Under the pieces are notes generated by a model that saw nothing but the letters and a program-made list of their open reading frames with translations, made no database searches and had not been told where the DNA came from. The translations under genes were made by a program, and so were the position numbers. DNA of 55,935 nucleotides from Polyangiaceae bacterium (lineage in GTDB: Bacteria; Myxococcota_A; Polyangia; Polyangiales; Polyangiaceae): assembly GCA_025936115.1 (NCBI GenBank), contig JAICTZ010000049.1, positions 1-55,935 on the forward strand, in the 5' to 3' direction. This document shows positions 11,937 through 20,479 of this stretch, piece after piece; the first letter of the stretch is position 1; every line of letters begins with the position of its first letter.

Positions 11937-12356
11937 ATGGCTTCCGCGCTTCCGGCTACCGAGCTCACTGCCCTCCTCGGCCGCGGCACGCACTTCGAAG
12001 GCAAGCTGCACTTCGAGGGGCGTGTGCGCATCGATGGAACTTTCCGCGGCGAGATCCGCGGCGACGACGCGCTCGTCATCGGCGAAGGCGCGGAGGTCGA
12101 AGCCGAGATCGAAGCTGGCGTGGTCATCGTCAAGGGTGGGATCCTCACGGGCAACGTGCGCGCGGCCCACTCGATCGAGCTCTACGTGCCGGCCCGCGCC
12201 TCCGGCACGCTCCACGCCCCCGAAGTGCACATCGAAAAGGGCGTGCAGTTCGCCGGCACGTGCACGATAGGACCGCTCGAAGGGCCGCCCGCGGCAGCAG
12301 CTGCGGAGACCGACGCCACCGGTCCGGCGAAGCCGCCGGAGCGGGGTGTTACTTAG
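11937..12356 (+). CDS. Bactofilin (polymer-forming cytoskeletal protein)
   Basis: 139 residues, the usual small bactofilin size. The central region (about 15-112) shows the right-handed beta-helix pattern of the family: GKLHFEGRVRIDGTFRGEI, then EVEAEIEAGVVIVKGGILTGNV, then HIEKGVQFAGTCTIG. Hydrophobic/Gly turns repeat about every 17 residues. The short N-terminal tail and the Ala/Pro-rich C-terminal tail are expected to be disordered. Bactofilins self-assemble into membrane-associated filaments without nucleotide and serve in cell shape, chromosome positioning or localisation of cell-wall enzymes. No parABS or cell-wall partner is adjacent. Confidence 0.92.
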   Translation: MASALPATELTALLGRGTHFEGKLHFEGRVRIDGTFRGEIRGDDALVIGEGAEVEAEIEAGVVIVKGGILTGNVRAAHSIELYVPARASGTLHAPEVHIEKGVQFAGTCTIGPLEGPPAAAAAETDATGPAKPPERGVT

Positions 12357-12371
12357 CGGCCCGCAGGTTTC

Positions 12372-12424
12372 GCGTAACGGTGTGCCGCTGGTGCGTCACC
12401 CGGCCCGTCGGCCGTTACGTTTTG
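12372..12424 (+). terminator. Probable terminator after the bactofilin gene
   Basis: CGTAACGG (12373-12380) pairs with CCGTTACG (12412-12419), which is directly followed by TTTTG. The long loop holds a smaller hairpin (GGTG-CGT-CACC). The position, just past the bactofilin stop, fits an intrinsic terminator. Confidence 0.5.
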
Positions 12425-12450
12425 AGCCCTAACCGTGCGAAATCGGTCAG

Positions 12451-12478
12451 TTGACCGTCTGCGTCGAGTCGGCATAGA
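12451..12478 (+). promoter_or_regulatory. Candidate sigma-70-type promoter
   Basis: TTGACC (12451-12456), a 16-bp spacer and CATAGA (12473-12478) lie 20 bp before the ATG of the exported SRPBCC-like gene and just after the bactofilin terminator. The -35 match is good; the -10 match is weak. Confidence 0.35.
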
Positions 12479-12497
12479 CCGTGCAGTTCCCTCCCCC

Positions 12498-13091
12498 ATG
12501 GTCCGTTTCCTCGCACGCTCGAACCCGTTGGTCGCCGCCGCTGTGGTTGCGGCTTGCATCGCCGCTGCGCCCGCGACGAGCAGTGCGGCCGATAGCCGTG
12601 AAATCCAAGGGTACGACGTGCGCGTCCCGAACGCGGCGCTCAACGCCGGCGCCGCGCGCGCTCGTGTGCAGTCGAACCAAAACACGCTGCGCGGTGTGCT
12701 CCTGGACTACCCCCACTACTCGCAGATCATCACCCGCTTCGAGAAGGCACGCGTCGTCGGCCGCGTCGGGCAGCAAACGGACGTGTACCTCGAGGTGCCG
12801 ATCCTCCATGGCGCCACTAAAATCTGGGCGATCGTGCGCTTCGACGCGCCGAAGACCGAGGGTGCCGACGAAGTGATCCGCGGTCGCATGGTGCGCGGCA
12901 ACGTCAAACGCCTGGACGCCGCCTGGCGCGTCCGAAAAGTAGACGAAACTTCCGCCGACCTCGCGCTCGAGCTCCTCATCGTGCCGGACCTACCGGCGCC
13001 GCATTCGCTGATCCTGAGCGAAGTCCGCCGCGCCGCCGCCCGAGCCGTCTCCGGCGCCCGCGCCGAAGCCGAGCGCCGCGCCCGCCACTGA
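12498..13091 (+). CDS. Exported SRPBCC/START-like protein
   Basis: 197 residues from the ATG at 12498, chosen because it begins a clean signal peptide (RFLARS, hydrophobic core, cleavage near SSAADS). The mature part resembles the SRPBCC fold: an early helix with LRGVLLDYPHYSQIITRFEKARVV (the usual xVxxDxxxYxxxxPxxxxxxVL), then strands ending in LIVPDLPAPHSLILSEVRRAA and a long C-terminal helix. The fold binds hydrophobic ligands in a deep cavity. No ligand can be assigned. The gene seems monocistronic, with its own promoter. Confidence 0.7.
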   Translation: MVRFLARSNPLVAAAVVAACIAAAPATSSAADSREIQGYDVRVPNAALNAGAARARVQSNQNTLRGVLLDYPHYSQIITRFEKARVVGRVGQQTDVYLEVPILHGATKIWAIVRFDAPKTEGADEVIRGRMVRGNVKRLDAAWRVRKVDETSADLALELLIVPDLPAPHSLILSEVRRAAARAVSGARAEAERRARH

Positions 13092-13199
13092 CCCAATCCG
13101 AGACCCCGCGACAGCGGGGTCACCCAAACGAAACGTTCGCGGACCGCCAACGTTCGAGGCGAATCATCGACGTCCGGCAACGGTCAACGTCCGGCAACC

Positions 13200-13225
13200 G
13201 CCGTTGGGGCCGGGGCCCCAACGGC
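13200..13225. repeat. Perfect 26-bp palindrome (12-bp arms, GG centre)
   Basis: Arms at 13200-13211 and 13214-13225 are exact reverse complements, each ending in the run GTTGGGGCC or its complement. It would form a very stable hairpin in RNA. The right arm is also the beginning of the 24-bp tandem array that follows. It lies in the 342-bp non-coding gap upstream of gltB. Confidence 0.9.
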
Positions 13226-13322
13226 CAACGCAACCACGGCCCCAACGGCCAACGCAACCACGGCCCCAACGGCCAACGCAACCACGGCCCCAACGGCCAA
13301 CGCGACCACGGCCCCAACGGCC
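13216..13322. repeat. 24-bp tandem repeat upstream of gltB (4.5 copies)
   Basis: Copies begin at 13216, 13240, 13264, 13288 and 13312. Each starts CCCCAACGGCCAACGC; the fourth carries a G for A change and the fifth is cut short. Because 24 is a multiple of three, the array stays open in several frames, giving spurious VALAVGAV-type peptides; I do not regard it as coding. With the palindrome it fills most of the gap 13092-13433. The bases before it (13092-13199) include a Thr/Arg-poor GC-rich tail with short CGTCCGGCAACG duplications. Confidence 0.93.
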
Positions 13323-13359
13323 CACGGTACAGCGACAGCGGACGAAATCAAAAGCGCGC

Positions 13360-13388
13360 CTGACCTTCGCGCGCTTACGGCATATAAT
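13360..13388 (+). promoter_or_regulatory. Promoter of gltBD
   Basis: CTGACC (13360-13365), a 17-bp spacer and a perfect TATAAT (13383-13388). Transcription would start near 13395, giving a leader of about 40 nt before the gltB ATG. It is the best sigma-70-type match seen in the window, and it lies just downstream of the tandem repeat. Confidence 0.55.
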
Positions 13389-13433
13389 CGCGGCACACTC
13401 GCCTCTCTAACCCTCAGGCGGTGTTTTTCCCAC

Positions 13434-16400
13434 ATGCCCCTACCTCCCCGCCGTGGCCTCTATGATCCCCAATTCGAGCACGACGCCTGTGGCGTCGGCT
13501 TCGTCGCCCAAACGAACGGCCAAGCGAGCCACGACATCGTCAAGAAGGGCATCGATATTCTCTTGAACCTCGTGCATCGCGGCGCTTGCGGCTGCGATCC
13601 ACTCACGGGCGACGGCGCCGGCATTCTGATTCAACTGCCGGATCCGTTCTTCCGTCGCGAGTGCGAAGCGAGCGAGGTCGAGCTACCCGAGCCTGGAAAA
13701 TACGCGGTTGGCTGCGTGTTCTTGCCGCGCGACAAACACGACCGGCGCCGCTGCATGCACATCCTCGAAGACAAGATCTTCGGGACGGGCCAGCGTCTGA
13801 TCGGCTGGCGTGACGTGCGCGTGAACGAGAGCGCGCTCGGTCCCATGGCGCGCGCGAGCGCGCCCGTGATCAAGCAGGTCTTCATCGGTTCGACGTCGGA
13901 AGACGAAGCCGAATTCGAACGCAAGCTGTTCGTGATCCGCAAGTGGGCCGAGCGCACCGTGCGCGAGAGCAACATGGCGGGACGCGGCTCGTTTTACATT
14001 CCGAGCCTCTCGTCGCGCACCATCGTCTACAAAGGCCTCCTGCTCGCCGAGCAGCTCGCGGGCTTCTACACCGAGCTCACCGATCCGGCGATGGTGAGCG
14101 CGCTCGCGATGGTGCACCAGCGCTTCAGCACCAACACCTTCCCGACCTGGGAGCTCGCGCAGCCGTTCCGCAACCTCGCGCACAACGGCGAGATCAACAC
14201 CGTGCGCGGCAACGCCGCGTGGATGAGCGCGCGCGAGCAGCTCTTCGACGAAGAGGTCTTCGGCGAGGACATCAAGCAGATCCTGCCGATCATCTCGCCC
14301 GGCGGCTCCGACTCGGCCCAGCTCGACAACGTCGCCGAGCTGCTCGTTCACGGCGGACGCTCGCTGCCGCACGTGATGATGATGCTCGTGCCCGAGGCGT
14401 GGCAGAACGACGACCAGATGTCGCAGCGCAAGCGCGACTTCTACGAGTACCACTCGTGTCTGATCGAGCCCTGGGACGGACCGGCCGCGCTCACCTTCAC
14501 CGACGGCAAGCGCATCGGCGGCATCTTGGATCGCAACGGCCTGCGCCCCGCGCGCTGGACCGTGACCAAGGACGGGCTCGTCGTGCTCGCTTCCGAGACC
14601 GGCGTGCTCGACATTCCTCCCGAGAACGTCGAACGCAAAGGGCGGCTCGAGCCGGGACGCATGTTCCTCGTCGACACCGAAGCGGGTCGCATCGTCGAAG
14701 ACGAAGAGCTCAAGGACGAGATCGCGCGGCGAAAGCCCTACGGGCGCTGGCTCAGGGAAAACAAGATCGCGCTCAGCGAGATCGAGGTGTCGCCGCCGAC
14801 GGCGACGCGCCGCGAGCACGCGTCGCTCAAACAGCGTCAAAAAGCGTTCGGTTACACCGAGGAGGACGTGCGCCTCTTGATGGCGCCGATGGCCGAGAAG
14901 GGGGAAGAGGCGACGGGCTCGATGGGCACCGACACGCCGCTCGCCGTGCTGAGCGATCAGCCGCAGCTGCTCTTCAACTACTTCAAGCAGCATTTCGCCC
15001 AGGTCACGAACCCCGCGATCGATCCGATCCGCGAGGAGCTCGTGATGAGCTTGAAGCAGTACATCGGCGGCGAAGCGCAGCTCCTGGTCGAGCTGCCGGA
15101 CCACGCGCAGATGCTCGAGCTCGAGCGTCCGGTACTCACGAATCAGGATCTCGCCAAGCTCCGCGAGACGCACCTGCAGCAAGTGCGGCAGCCGCCGACG
15201 CTCAAGATGCTCTACCCGGTGGCGGAGGGCGGCGCGGGGCTCAAGGCGGCGCTCGACGAGCTCTGCCGGCAAGCGTCCCAAGCCGTTCACGAGGGGCAGA
15301 GCCTCGTGATCCTGTCGGACCGCGGCTCGAACGCCGATTACGCCCCCGTGCCGAGCTTGCTCGGCCTGGGCGCCGTGCATCACCACCTGATGCGCAACGG
15401 CACGCGCATGCGTATCGGAATCATCGTGGAGACGGGTGAAGCGCGCGAGGTGCATCACTTCGCTCTGCTCGTCGGCTACGGCGCGGGCGCGGTCAACCCC
15501 TACCTCGCGTTCGAAACCATCGAGGACCTGGTGTCTTCGGGCGCCTACCCGGGGCTCAAAGACGTCGAGACGGCTCGCAAGAAGTACGTCAAGGCCATCG
15601 ACAAGGGCTTGCTCAAGGTGATGAGCAAGATGGGCATCAGCACGATCCAGAGCTACCACGGCGCTCAGATCTTCGAGGCCATCGGGCTTTCGCCCGAGCT
15701 CGTCGACCGCTACTTCACGGGCACGGCCTCGCGCATTTCCGGCATCGATCTCGACGTCGTCGCCGAGGAGTCGCGCCGCAGGCACGAAAAGGCGTACCCA
15801 CAGACCACACCGCTGAACAACCTGCTCGATCTCGGCGGGCAGTATCACTTCCGCGCGCAGGGCGAGCGGCATCTCTGGAATCCGACCACGGTCGCGAAGC
15901 TGCAACACGCCGTACGCGCCGAGGACGCCAAGAGCTACGAGGGGTACGCCGCAGCCATCAACGACGCGCCGAACGGCGCGATCACGCTGCGTGGCCTGTG
16001 GGAGCTCGTGCCGTCAGAGACTCCGGTACCGCTCGAGGAAGTTGAATCGGCGAGCTCGCTCGTCCGGCGCTTCGCGACCGGCGCGATGAGCTTCGGCTCG
16101 ATCAGCGCCGAAGCCCACGAAAACCTCGCGATCGCGATGAACCGCATCGGCGGCAGGAGCAACACCGGCGAAGGCGGCGAGCGCGAGGAGCGCTTCCTGC
16201 ACGACGCCAACGGCGACTGGCGCCGCAGCGCCATCAAACAGGTCGCGTCGGCGCGCTTCGGCGTGACGACGTACTACCTCGTCAACGCCGACGAGCTGCA
16301 GATCAAGGTCGCGCAGGGCGCCAAGCCGGGCGAAGGCGGGCAGCTCCCCGGTCACAAGGTGGACGCAATCATCGCGAAGACGCGCCACTCGACGCCGGGC

Positions 16401-17993
16401 GTGACGCTCATCTCTCCCCCGCCCCACCACGACATCTACTCGATCGAGGATCTCGCACAGCTCATCTTCGACTTGAAGATGACGAACCCGAAGGCGCGCA
16501 TCAGCGTCAAGCTCGTCGCCGAGGCAGGCGTGGGGACGGTCGCCGCGGGCGTCGCCAAGGCGCACGCCGACGTGATCCTCATCGCCGGTCACGACGGCGG
16601 CACGGGCGCCTCGCCGCTCACGTCGATCAAGCACGCGGGCGTGCCGTGGGAGCTCGGCGTCGCCGAGACGCACCAGGTGCTCGTGAACAACGACCTCAGG
16701 AGTCGCGTGATCCTGCAGGCGGACGGCCAGATGCGCACCGGGCGCGACGTCGTGATCGCGGCGCTGCTCGGCGCCGAAGAGTTCGGCTTCGCGACGGCCC
16801 CGCTCGTCGCGAGCGGCTGCATCATGATGCGCAAGTGCCACTTGAACACGTGCCCGGTCGGCATCGCGACGCAGGATCCCGTCCTGCGCGCGAAGTTCGA
16901 GGGCAAGCCCGAGCACGTGATCCGTTTCATGTTCTACGTGGCGGAGGAGGCGCGCCAGCTCATGGCGTCGCTCGGTTTCCGCACCGTCGACGAGATGGTC
17001 GGTCGCTCCGACCGGCTGCGTCCGCGCACCGGCACGGGCAATTGGAAGACCGAGCGGCTCGACTTCTCCGACGTGCTGATGCGCGCCGAGGCTCGGCCCG
17101 GCGTCGGTCTCTTCAAGTGCGTGCCGCAAGACCACGGACTCGAAAAGGCGCTCGACAACAAACTCATCGAGCTTTGCGCGCCCGCGCTCGAACGTAAGGA
17201 GCCGGTGCAGCACACGCTCGAGATCAGAAACGTCGATCGCACGGTGGGCGCGATGCTCGCGGGCGAGGTCGCGCGGCGTCACGGCCAGGCGGGGCTCCCC
17301 GAAGGCACGATCGAGCTCGCGTTCACGGGCTCGGCCGGGCAGAGCTTCGGCGCTTTCATCATGAACGGCATCGAGCTCTCGCTCGAAGGCGACGCCAACG
17401 ACTATGTCGGTAAAGGCATGGCGGGCGGCAGCGTCGTCGTTCGTGCGCCGTCGAAAGCCGCCTTCCGGCCCGAGGAGAACATCCTGATCGGCAACGTCGC
17501 GCTCTACGGCGCGACGAGCGGCAAGGCGTTCTTCGCGGGACGCGCGGGCGAGCGTTTCTCCGTGCGCAACAGCGGCGCGACCGCCGTCGTCGAAGGCGTC
17601 GGCGACCACTGCTGCGAGTACATGACCGGCGGGCGCGTCCTCGTGCTCGGCAAGACGGGGCGAAATTTCGCAGCCGGCATGAGCGGCGGATTCGCCTACG
17701 TGCTCGACGAGACGGGCGACTTCGAGAAGCGCTGTAACCTCGGCATGGTCGAGCTCGAAGCGCTGAGCCCCGAAGACGCGGCGTTCGTAGCCGCGCTGAT
17801 CGAGGAACATCGCGAGCGAACCGGCAGCCGCCGAGCAGAAGCACTGCTCGCGCAGTGGGAGAGCACGCTCGCGCGCCTGATCAAGGTGGTGCCCCTCGAG
17901 TACCGCCGCGTGCTCGAGGAGCAGTCGCGGGCTCGTGAAAAGTCGGCGGCGAGTCACAGCCAGCCCGTGCTACAGACGGTCGGAGCGAAATAG
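13434..17993 (+). CDS. gltB: Glutamate synthase, large subunit
   Basis: 1519 residues, full length. After an 18-residue propeptide, C19 (in HDACGVGF) is the expected N-terminal nucleophile of the glutamine amidotransferase domain, which must be unmasked by cleavage. The central and FMN synthase domains follow. The 3Fe-4S motif is C1129-x5-C1135-x4-C1140 (CIMMRKCHLNTC). The C-terminal GXGXG beta-helix domain runs from about 1270. The enzyme transfers the glutamine amide to 2-oxoglutarate, giving two glutamates, with electrons from the GltD subunit. gltD follows after 2 bp. Confidence 0.97.
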   Translation: MPLPPRRGLYDPQFEHDACGVGFVAQTNGQASHDIVKKGIDILLNLVHRGACGCDPLTGDGAGILIQLPDPFFRRECEASEVELPEPGKYAVGCVFLPRDKHDRRRCMHILEDKIFGTGQRLIGWRDVRVNESALGPMARASAPVIKQVFIGSTSEDEAEFERKLFVIRKWAERTVRESNMAGRGSFYIPSLSSRTIVYKGLLLAEQLAGFYTELTDPAMVSALAMVHQRFSTNTFPTWELAQPFRNLAHNGEINTVRGNAAWMSAREQLFDEEVFGEDIKQILPIISPGGSDSAQLDNVAELLVHGGRSLPHVMMMLVPEAWQNDDQMSQRKRDFYEYHSCLIEPWDGPAALTFTDGKRIGGILDRNGLRPARWTVTKDGLVVLASETGVLDIPPENVERKGRLEPGRMFLVDTEAGRIVEDEELKDEIARRKPYGRWLRENKIALSEIEVSPPTATRREHASLKQRQKAFGYTEEDVRLLMAPMAEKGEEATGSMGTDTPLAVLSDQPQLLFNYFKQHFAQVTNPAIDPIREELVMSLKQYIGGEAQLLVELPDHAQMLELERPVLTNQDLAKLRETHLQQVRQPPTLKMLYPVAEGGAGLKAALDELCRQASQAVHEGQSLVILSDRGSNADYAPVPSLLGLGAVHHHLMRNGTRMRIGIIVETGEAREVHHFALLVGYGAGAVNPYLAFETIEDLVSSGAYPGLKDVETARKKYVKAIDKGLLKVMSKMGISTIQSYHGAQIFEAIGLSPELVDRYFTGTASRISGIDLDVVAEESRRRHEKAYPQTTPLNNLLDLGGQYHFRAQGERHLWNPTTVAKLQHAVRAEDAKSYEGYAAAINDAPNGAITLRGLWELVPSETPVPLEEVESASSLVRRFATGAMSFGSISAEAHENLAIAMNRIGGRSNTGEGGEREERFLHDANGDWRRSAIKQVASARFGVTTYYLVNADELQIKVAQGAKPGEGGQLPGHKVDAIIAKTRHSTPGVTLISPPPHHDIYSIEDLAQLIFDLKMTNPKARISVKLVAEAGVGTVAAGVAKAHADVILIAGHDGGTGASPLTSIKHAGVPWELGVAETHQVLVNNDLRSRVILQADGQMRTGRDVVIAALLGAEEFGFATAPLVASGCIMMRKCHLNTCPVGIATQDPVLRAKFEGKPEHVIRFMFYVAEEARQLMASLGFRTVDEMVGRSDRLRPRTGTGNWKTERLDFSDVLMRAEARPGVGLFKCVPQDHGLEKALDNKLIELCAPALERKEPVQHTLEIRNVDRTVGAMLAGEVARRHGQAGLPEGTIELAFTGSAGQSFGAFIMNGIELSLEGDANDYVGKGMAGGSVVVRAPSKAAFRPEENILIGNVALYGATSGKAFFAGRAGERFSVRNSGATAVVEGVGDHCCEYMTGGRVLVLGKTGRNFAAGMSGGFAYVLDETGDFEKRCNLGMVELEALSPEDAAFVAALIEEHRERTGSRRAEALLAQWESTLARLIKVVPLEYRRVLEEQSRAREKSAASHSQPVLQTVGAK

Positions 17994-17995
17994 TC

Positions 17996-19411
17996 GTGGG
18001 AAAAATCACTGGATTTCTCGAGTTCGAACGCTTCGATCCGTCCAAACGGGCGGTGGGCGAGCGCCTGCACGACTACCGAGAGTTCGAGCTCCCGGTCGTG
18101 CAGGAGACACTCGTGCAGCAAGGCGCGCGCTGCATGGACTGCGGCATCCCCTTCTGCAACACCGGCTGTCCCCTCGGAAACTTGATCCCCGACTGGAACG
18201 ATCACGTCTTCAAGAACCTGCCGGAGCTCGCGAGCCAGTCGCTGCATGCGACGAACAACTTCCCCGAGATCACGGGCCGCGTGTGTCCCGCGCCGTGCGA
18301 AGCCGCGTGCGTGCTGGGCATCAACGACGATCCAGTGAGCATCAAGCTCATCGAGCGAGCGATCGCCGATCGCGCCTTCGAGGAGGGCTTCATACAGCCC
18401 GTCCTGCCCAAGACGAAGACCGGCAAGACCGTGGCCGTCGTCGGCTCCGGCCCTGCGGGACTCGCCGCCGCCCAACAGCTCGCGCGCGCGGGCCACAGCG
18501 TGACCGTCTACGAGCGTGACGACCGCATCGGGGGCCTCCTCACGTACGGCATCCCTGATTTCAAGCTGGAAAAGACGATCATCGCGCGCCGCGTCGAGCA
18601 GATGCGCGCCGAAGGCGTCGTGTTCGAGACTTCGGCCGACGTAGGCGGGCGCATCACGGGCGACGATCTGCGGGTCCGGCACGACGCGGTCGTGCTCGCG
18701 ATTGGTTCGCGCAAGCCGCGCGATCTGATGGTGCCGGGGCGCGAGCTAACGGGCGTGCATTACGCGATGGACTTCTTGACGCAGCAGAACCGGCGCGTCG
18801 CAGGCGAGCGCGTGCCGGACGAAGGCGCGATCCTCGCAACCGGCAAGCACGTGGTCGTCATCGGCGGCGGTGACACGGGCAGCGACTGCATCGGCACCTC
18901 GCACCGTCAGGGCGCCAAGAGCGTCACGAGCTTCGAGATCATGCCGCGACCGCCCGAGGAGCGCGCCATGACCACGCCTTGGCCGCAATGGCCGCTCATA
19001 CTTCGCACCTCGAGCTCCCACGAAGAAGGCGGCACGCGCGACTGGAGCGTCTCGACCGAGCGCATCACGGGCAACGGCCGCGTCGAAGAGCTGCACTGCG
19101 TGCGCGTCGAGTTCCGCTCCGGCAAATTCGAGCGCATCGCCGGTAGCGAGTTCGTCTTGCCCGCCGATCTGGTGCTCTTGGCGATGGGTTTCGTTCACCC
19201 CGAGCGCGAAGGCGTCGTCGAGCAGCTCGGCGTGGATCTGGACACGCGCGGCAACGTCCGCATCGACAAGAGCTGCATGGCCAGCGTGCCGGGCGTATTC
19301 GCCGCGGGTGATTGCCAGCGCGGACAATCGCTCGTCGTGTGGGCCATCGCCGACGGCCGCCGCGCGGCGCGCGGCGTCGATCAGTATTTGATGGGACGCA
19401 CGGAGCTCTGA
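17996..19411 (+). CDS. gltD: Glutamate synthase, small subunit (NADPH)
   Basis: 471 residues from a GTG start 2 bp after gltB. The N-terminal cysteines CMDCGIPFCNTGC and CPAPCEAAC provide the two 4Fe-4S clusters. The FAD Rossmann motif is VVGSGPAGLAAAQQLARAG, followed by the typical GGLLTYGIPDFKLEK. The NADPH motif is VVIGGGDTGSDCIGT, and the FAD-binding tail (GVFAAGDCQRGQSLVVWAI) ends the protein. It passes electrons from NADPH to the FMN site of GltB in ammonia assimilation. Confidence 0.97.
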   Translation: MGKITGFLEFERFDPSKRAVGERLHDYREFELPVVQETLVQQGARCMDCGIPFCNTGCPLGNLIPDWNDHVFKNLPELASQSLHATNNFPEITGRVCPAPCEAACVLGINDDPVSIKLIERAIADRAFEEGFIQPVLPKTKTGKTVAVVGSGPAGLAAAQQLARAGHSVTVYERDDRIGGLLTYGIPDFKLEKTIIARRVEQMRAEGVVFETSADVGGRITGDDLRVRHDAVVLAIGSRKPRDLMVPGRELTGVHYAMDFLTQQNRRVAGERVPDEGAILATGKHVVVIGGGDTGSDCIGTSHRQGAKSVTSFEIMPRPPEERAMTTPWPQWPLILRTSSSHEEGGTRDWSVSTERITGNGRVEELHCVRVEFRSGKFERIAGSEFVLPADLVLLAMGFVHPEREGVVEQLGVDLDTRGNVRIDKSCMASVPGVFAAGDCQRGQSLVVWAIADGRRAARGVDQYLMGRTEL

Positions 19412-19540
19412 CACCTCCGCGGGTGTACGCCGGGATCGGCGTCCCTCAACGTCCCGCCTCGTTTGTCCGTCCGCGGGTACTGTTTCAGTATGACGGCACT
19501 GCGTTGCCAGCAAGCACGCGCCGTGCATAGGCTTTTCGGT

Positions 19541-20446
19541 ATGCGACGCGCGCAGAACGTCCGCTGGATTTTTCCATTGACACTCGCTGTTATGGCGGGG
19601 TGTGGCGGAACTAACGGCGAGGATTTCTTCGACGGTCCTGCGGGACACCACGGCGGGACTGCGGGCGGTGCGCCCGCCGGAAGCTCGGGCTCCGGCACGC
19701 ACGCCGGAACCACCTCGACGGGCGGCGCTGGCGGGAGCGGTGGTAACGGAGCGACCGGCACCGACGGAGGGACCGGCGCAAGCGGAGGCACCGGCGCCGA
19801 CGGAGGGACCGACGCAAGCGGAGGCACCGGCGCCGACGGAGGGGCCAACGCGTCTGGTGGAACAGGCGCAGGTCCAACCACTGCCGGCAGCGGCGGCAGC
19901 GCGAACGCCAGCGGCGGCAGCGCCAATGGTAGCGGCGGAACGGCGACCGCGGCCGGCGCGGGCGGCAACGCAGGGACGCTTGGCGCGGCCGGCTCGGGAA
20001 TCGGGGGAGTGGAGATCGGTGGCGGCGGCATGACGAGCAGCGCTGGCATGGGCGGCCACGCCTCGGGCATGGGCGGGCGCGCGGACAGTACCGGCGGTCG
20101 CGCCAGCGGCGGGCGGAGCGGCTCGGGGTCAGGCGCTAGCTGCGACGACTTGCTCACGAAGGCCGAGGACGCGCTCGACGCGGCGCAGGCTTGTAACCTC
20201 GCGATGAACGCGCCGTCATGCCGCGACATGGTCGATGATCCGTGCGGCTGCAAACAGCCAGTAGCCCGCGCCGACTCGACCGAGACCAAAGCGTACCTGA
20301 AGGCGCTCGAGGCGCTGAAAGGCTGCCCCATCGCTTGCACGGCGCTCGTGTGCCGCACACCACGGAGTACGACGTGCGCATCGACCCACGACGGAAGCGC
20401 CGACGGCCGTTGTACGGCCTCGGACGGTCCCGTCACGGCATTCTGA
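19541..20446 (+). CDS. Gly/Ala/Thr-rich lipoprotein with Cys-rich C-terminal domain
   Basis: 301 residues from the ATG at 19541. This start places a signal peptide with lipobox MAGC directly before C21; longer in-frame extensions lack any sense as leaders. Residues about 22-215 are a low-complexity Gly/Ser/Thr/Ala/Asp region with in-frame repeats. About 100 C-terminal residues contain ten Cys (in CDDLL, QACNL, SCRDM, PCGCK, GCPIACTALVC and later), likely disulfide-bonded outside the cell. This layout (lipobox, flexible stalk, small Cys-rich head) is common in myxobacterial surface lipoproteins. The function is unknown. Confidence 0.75.
   Translation: MRRAQNVRWIFPLTLAVMAGCGGTNGEDFFDGPAGHHGGTAGGAPAGSSGSGTHAGTTSTGGAGGSGGNGATGTDGGTGASGGTGADGGTDASGGTGADGGANASGGTGAGPTTAGSGGSANASGGSANGSGGTATAAGAGGNAGTLGAAGSGIGGVEIGGGGMTSSAGMGGHASGMGGRADSTGGRASGGRSGSGSGASCDDLLTKAEDALDAAQACNLAMNAPSCRDMVDDPCGCKQPVARADSTETKAYLKALEALKGCPIACTALVCRTPRSTTCASTHDGSADGRCTASDGPVTAF
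19778..19849 (+). repeat. 36-bp in-frame tandem repeat in lipoprotein stalk
   Basis: 19778-19813 and 19814-19849 differ at only two positions and encode the 12-residue unit ASGGTGADGGTD. Partial copies flank both sides (GTDGGTGASGG before, GANASGGTGA after). Confidence 0.88.
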
Positions 20447-20460
20447 GAGTCGCTGCTCGG

Positions 20461-20479
20461 CTCGTGCGATAATCACGAG
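20461..20479. promoter_or_regulatory. Inverted repeat with extended -10 element abutting a GTG start
   Basis: CTCGTG (20461-20466) and CACGAG (20474-20479) form perfect 6-bp arms around CGATAAT. TGCGATAAT (20465-20473) matches an extended -10 element. If used, transcription would begin about at the GTG at 20480, giving a leaderless mRNA. Alternatively the hairpin is an operator or hides the ribosome site. Confidence 0.35.

Noticed and set aside
13216..13322. CRISPR array
   Set aside because: Direct tandem units without spacers and no cas genes.
13184..13435. Repeated VALAVGAV-type peptide frame
   Set aside because: Produced by the 24-bp tandem array, which is open in several frames; no start signal or conserved domain.
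13683..15908. Long open frame (741 codons) on the minus strand opposite gltB
   Set aside because: It is a high-GC shadow of gltB, as are 16014-17957 (minus) and several plus-strand frames inside gltB. Arg/Ala/His-rich composition and lack of any motif speak against coding.
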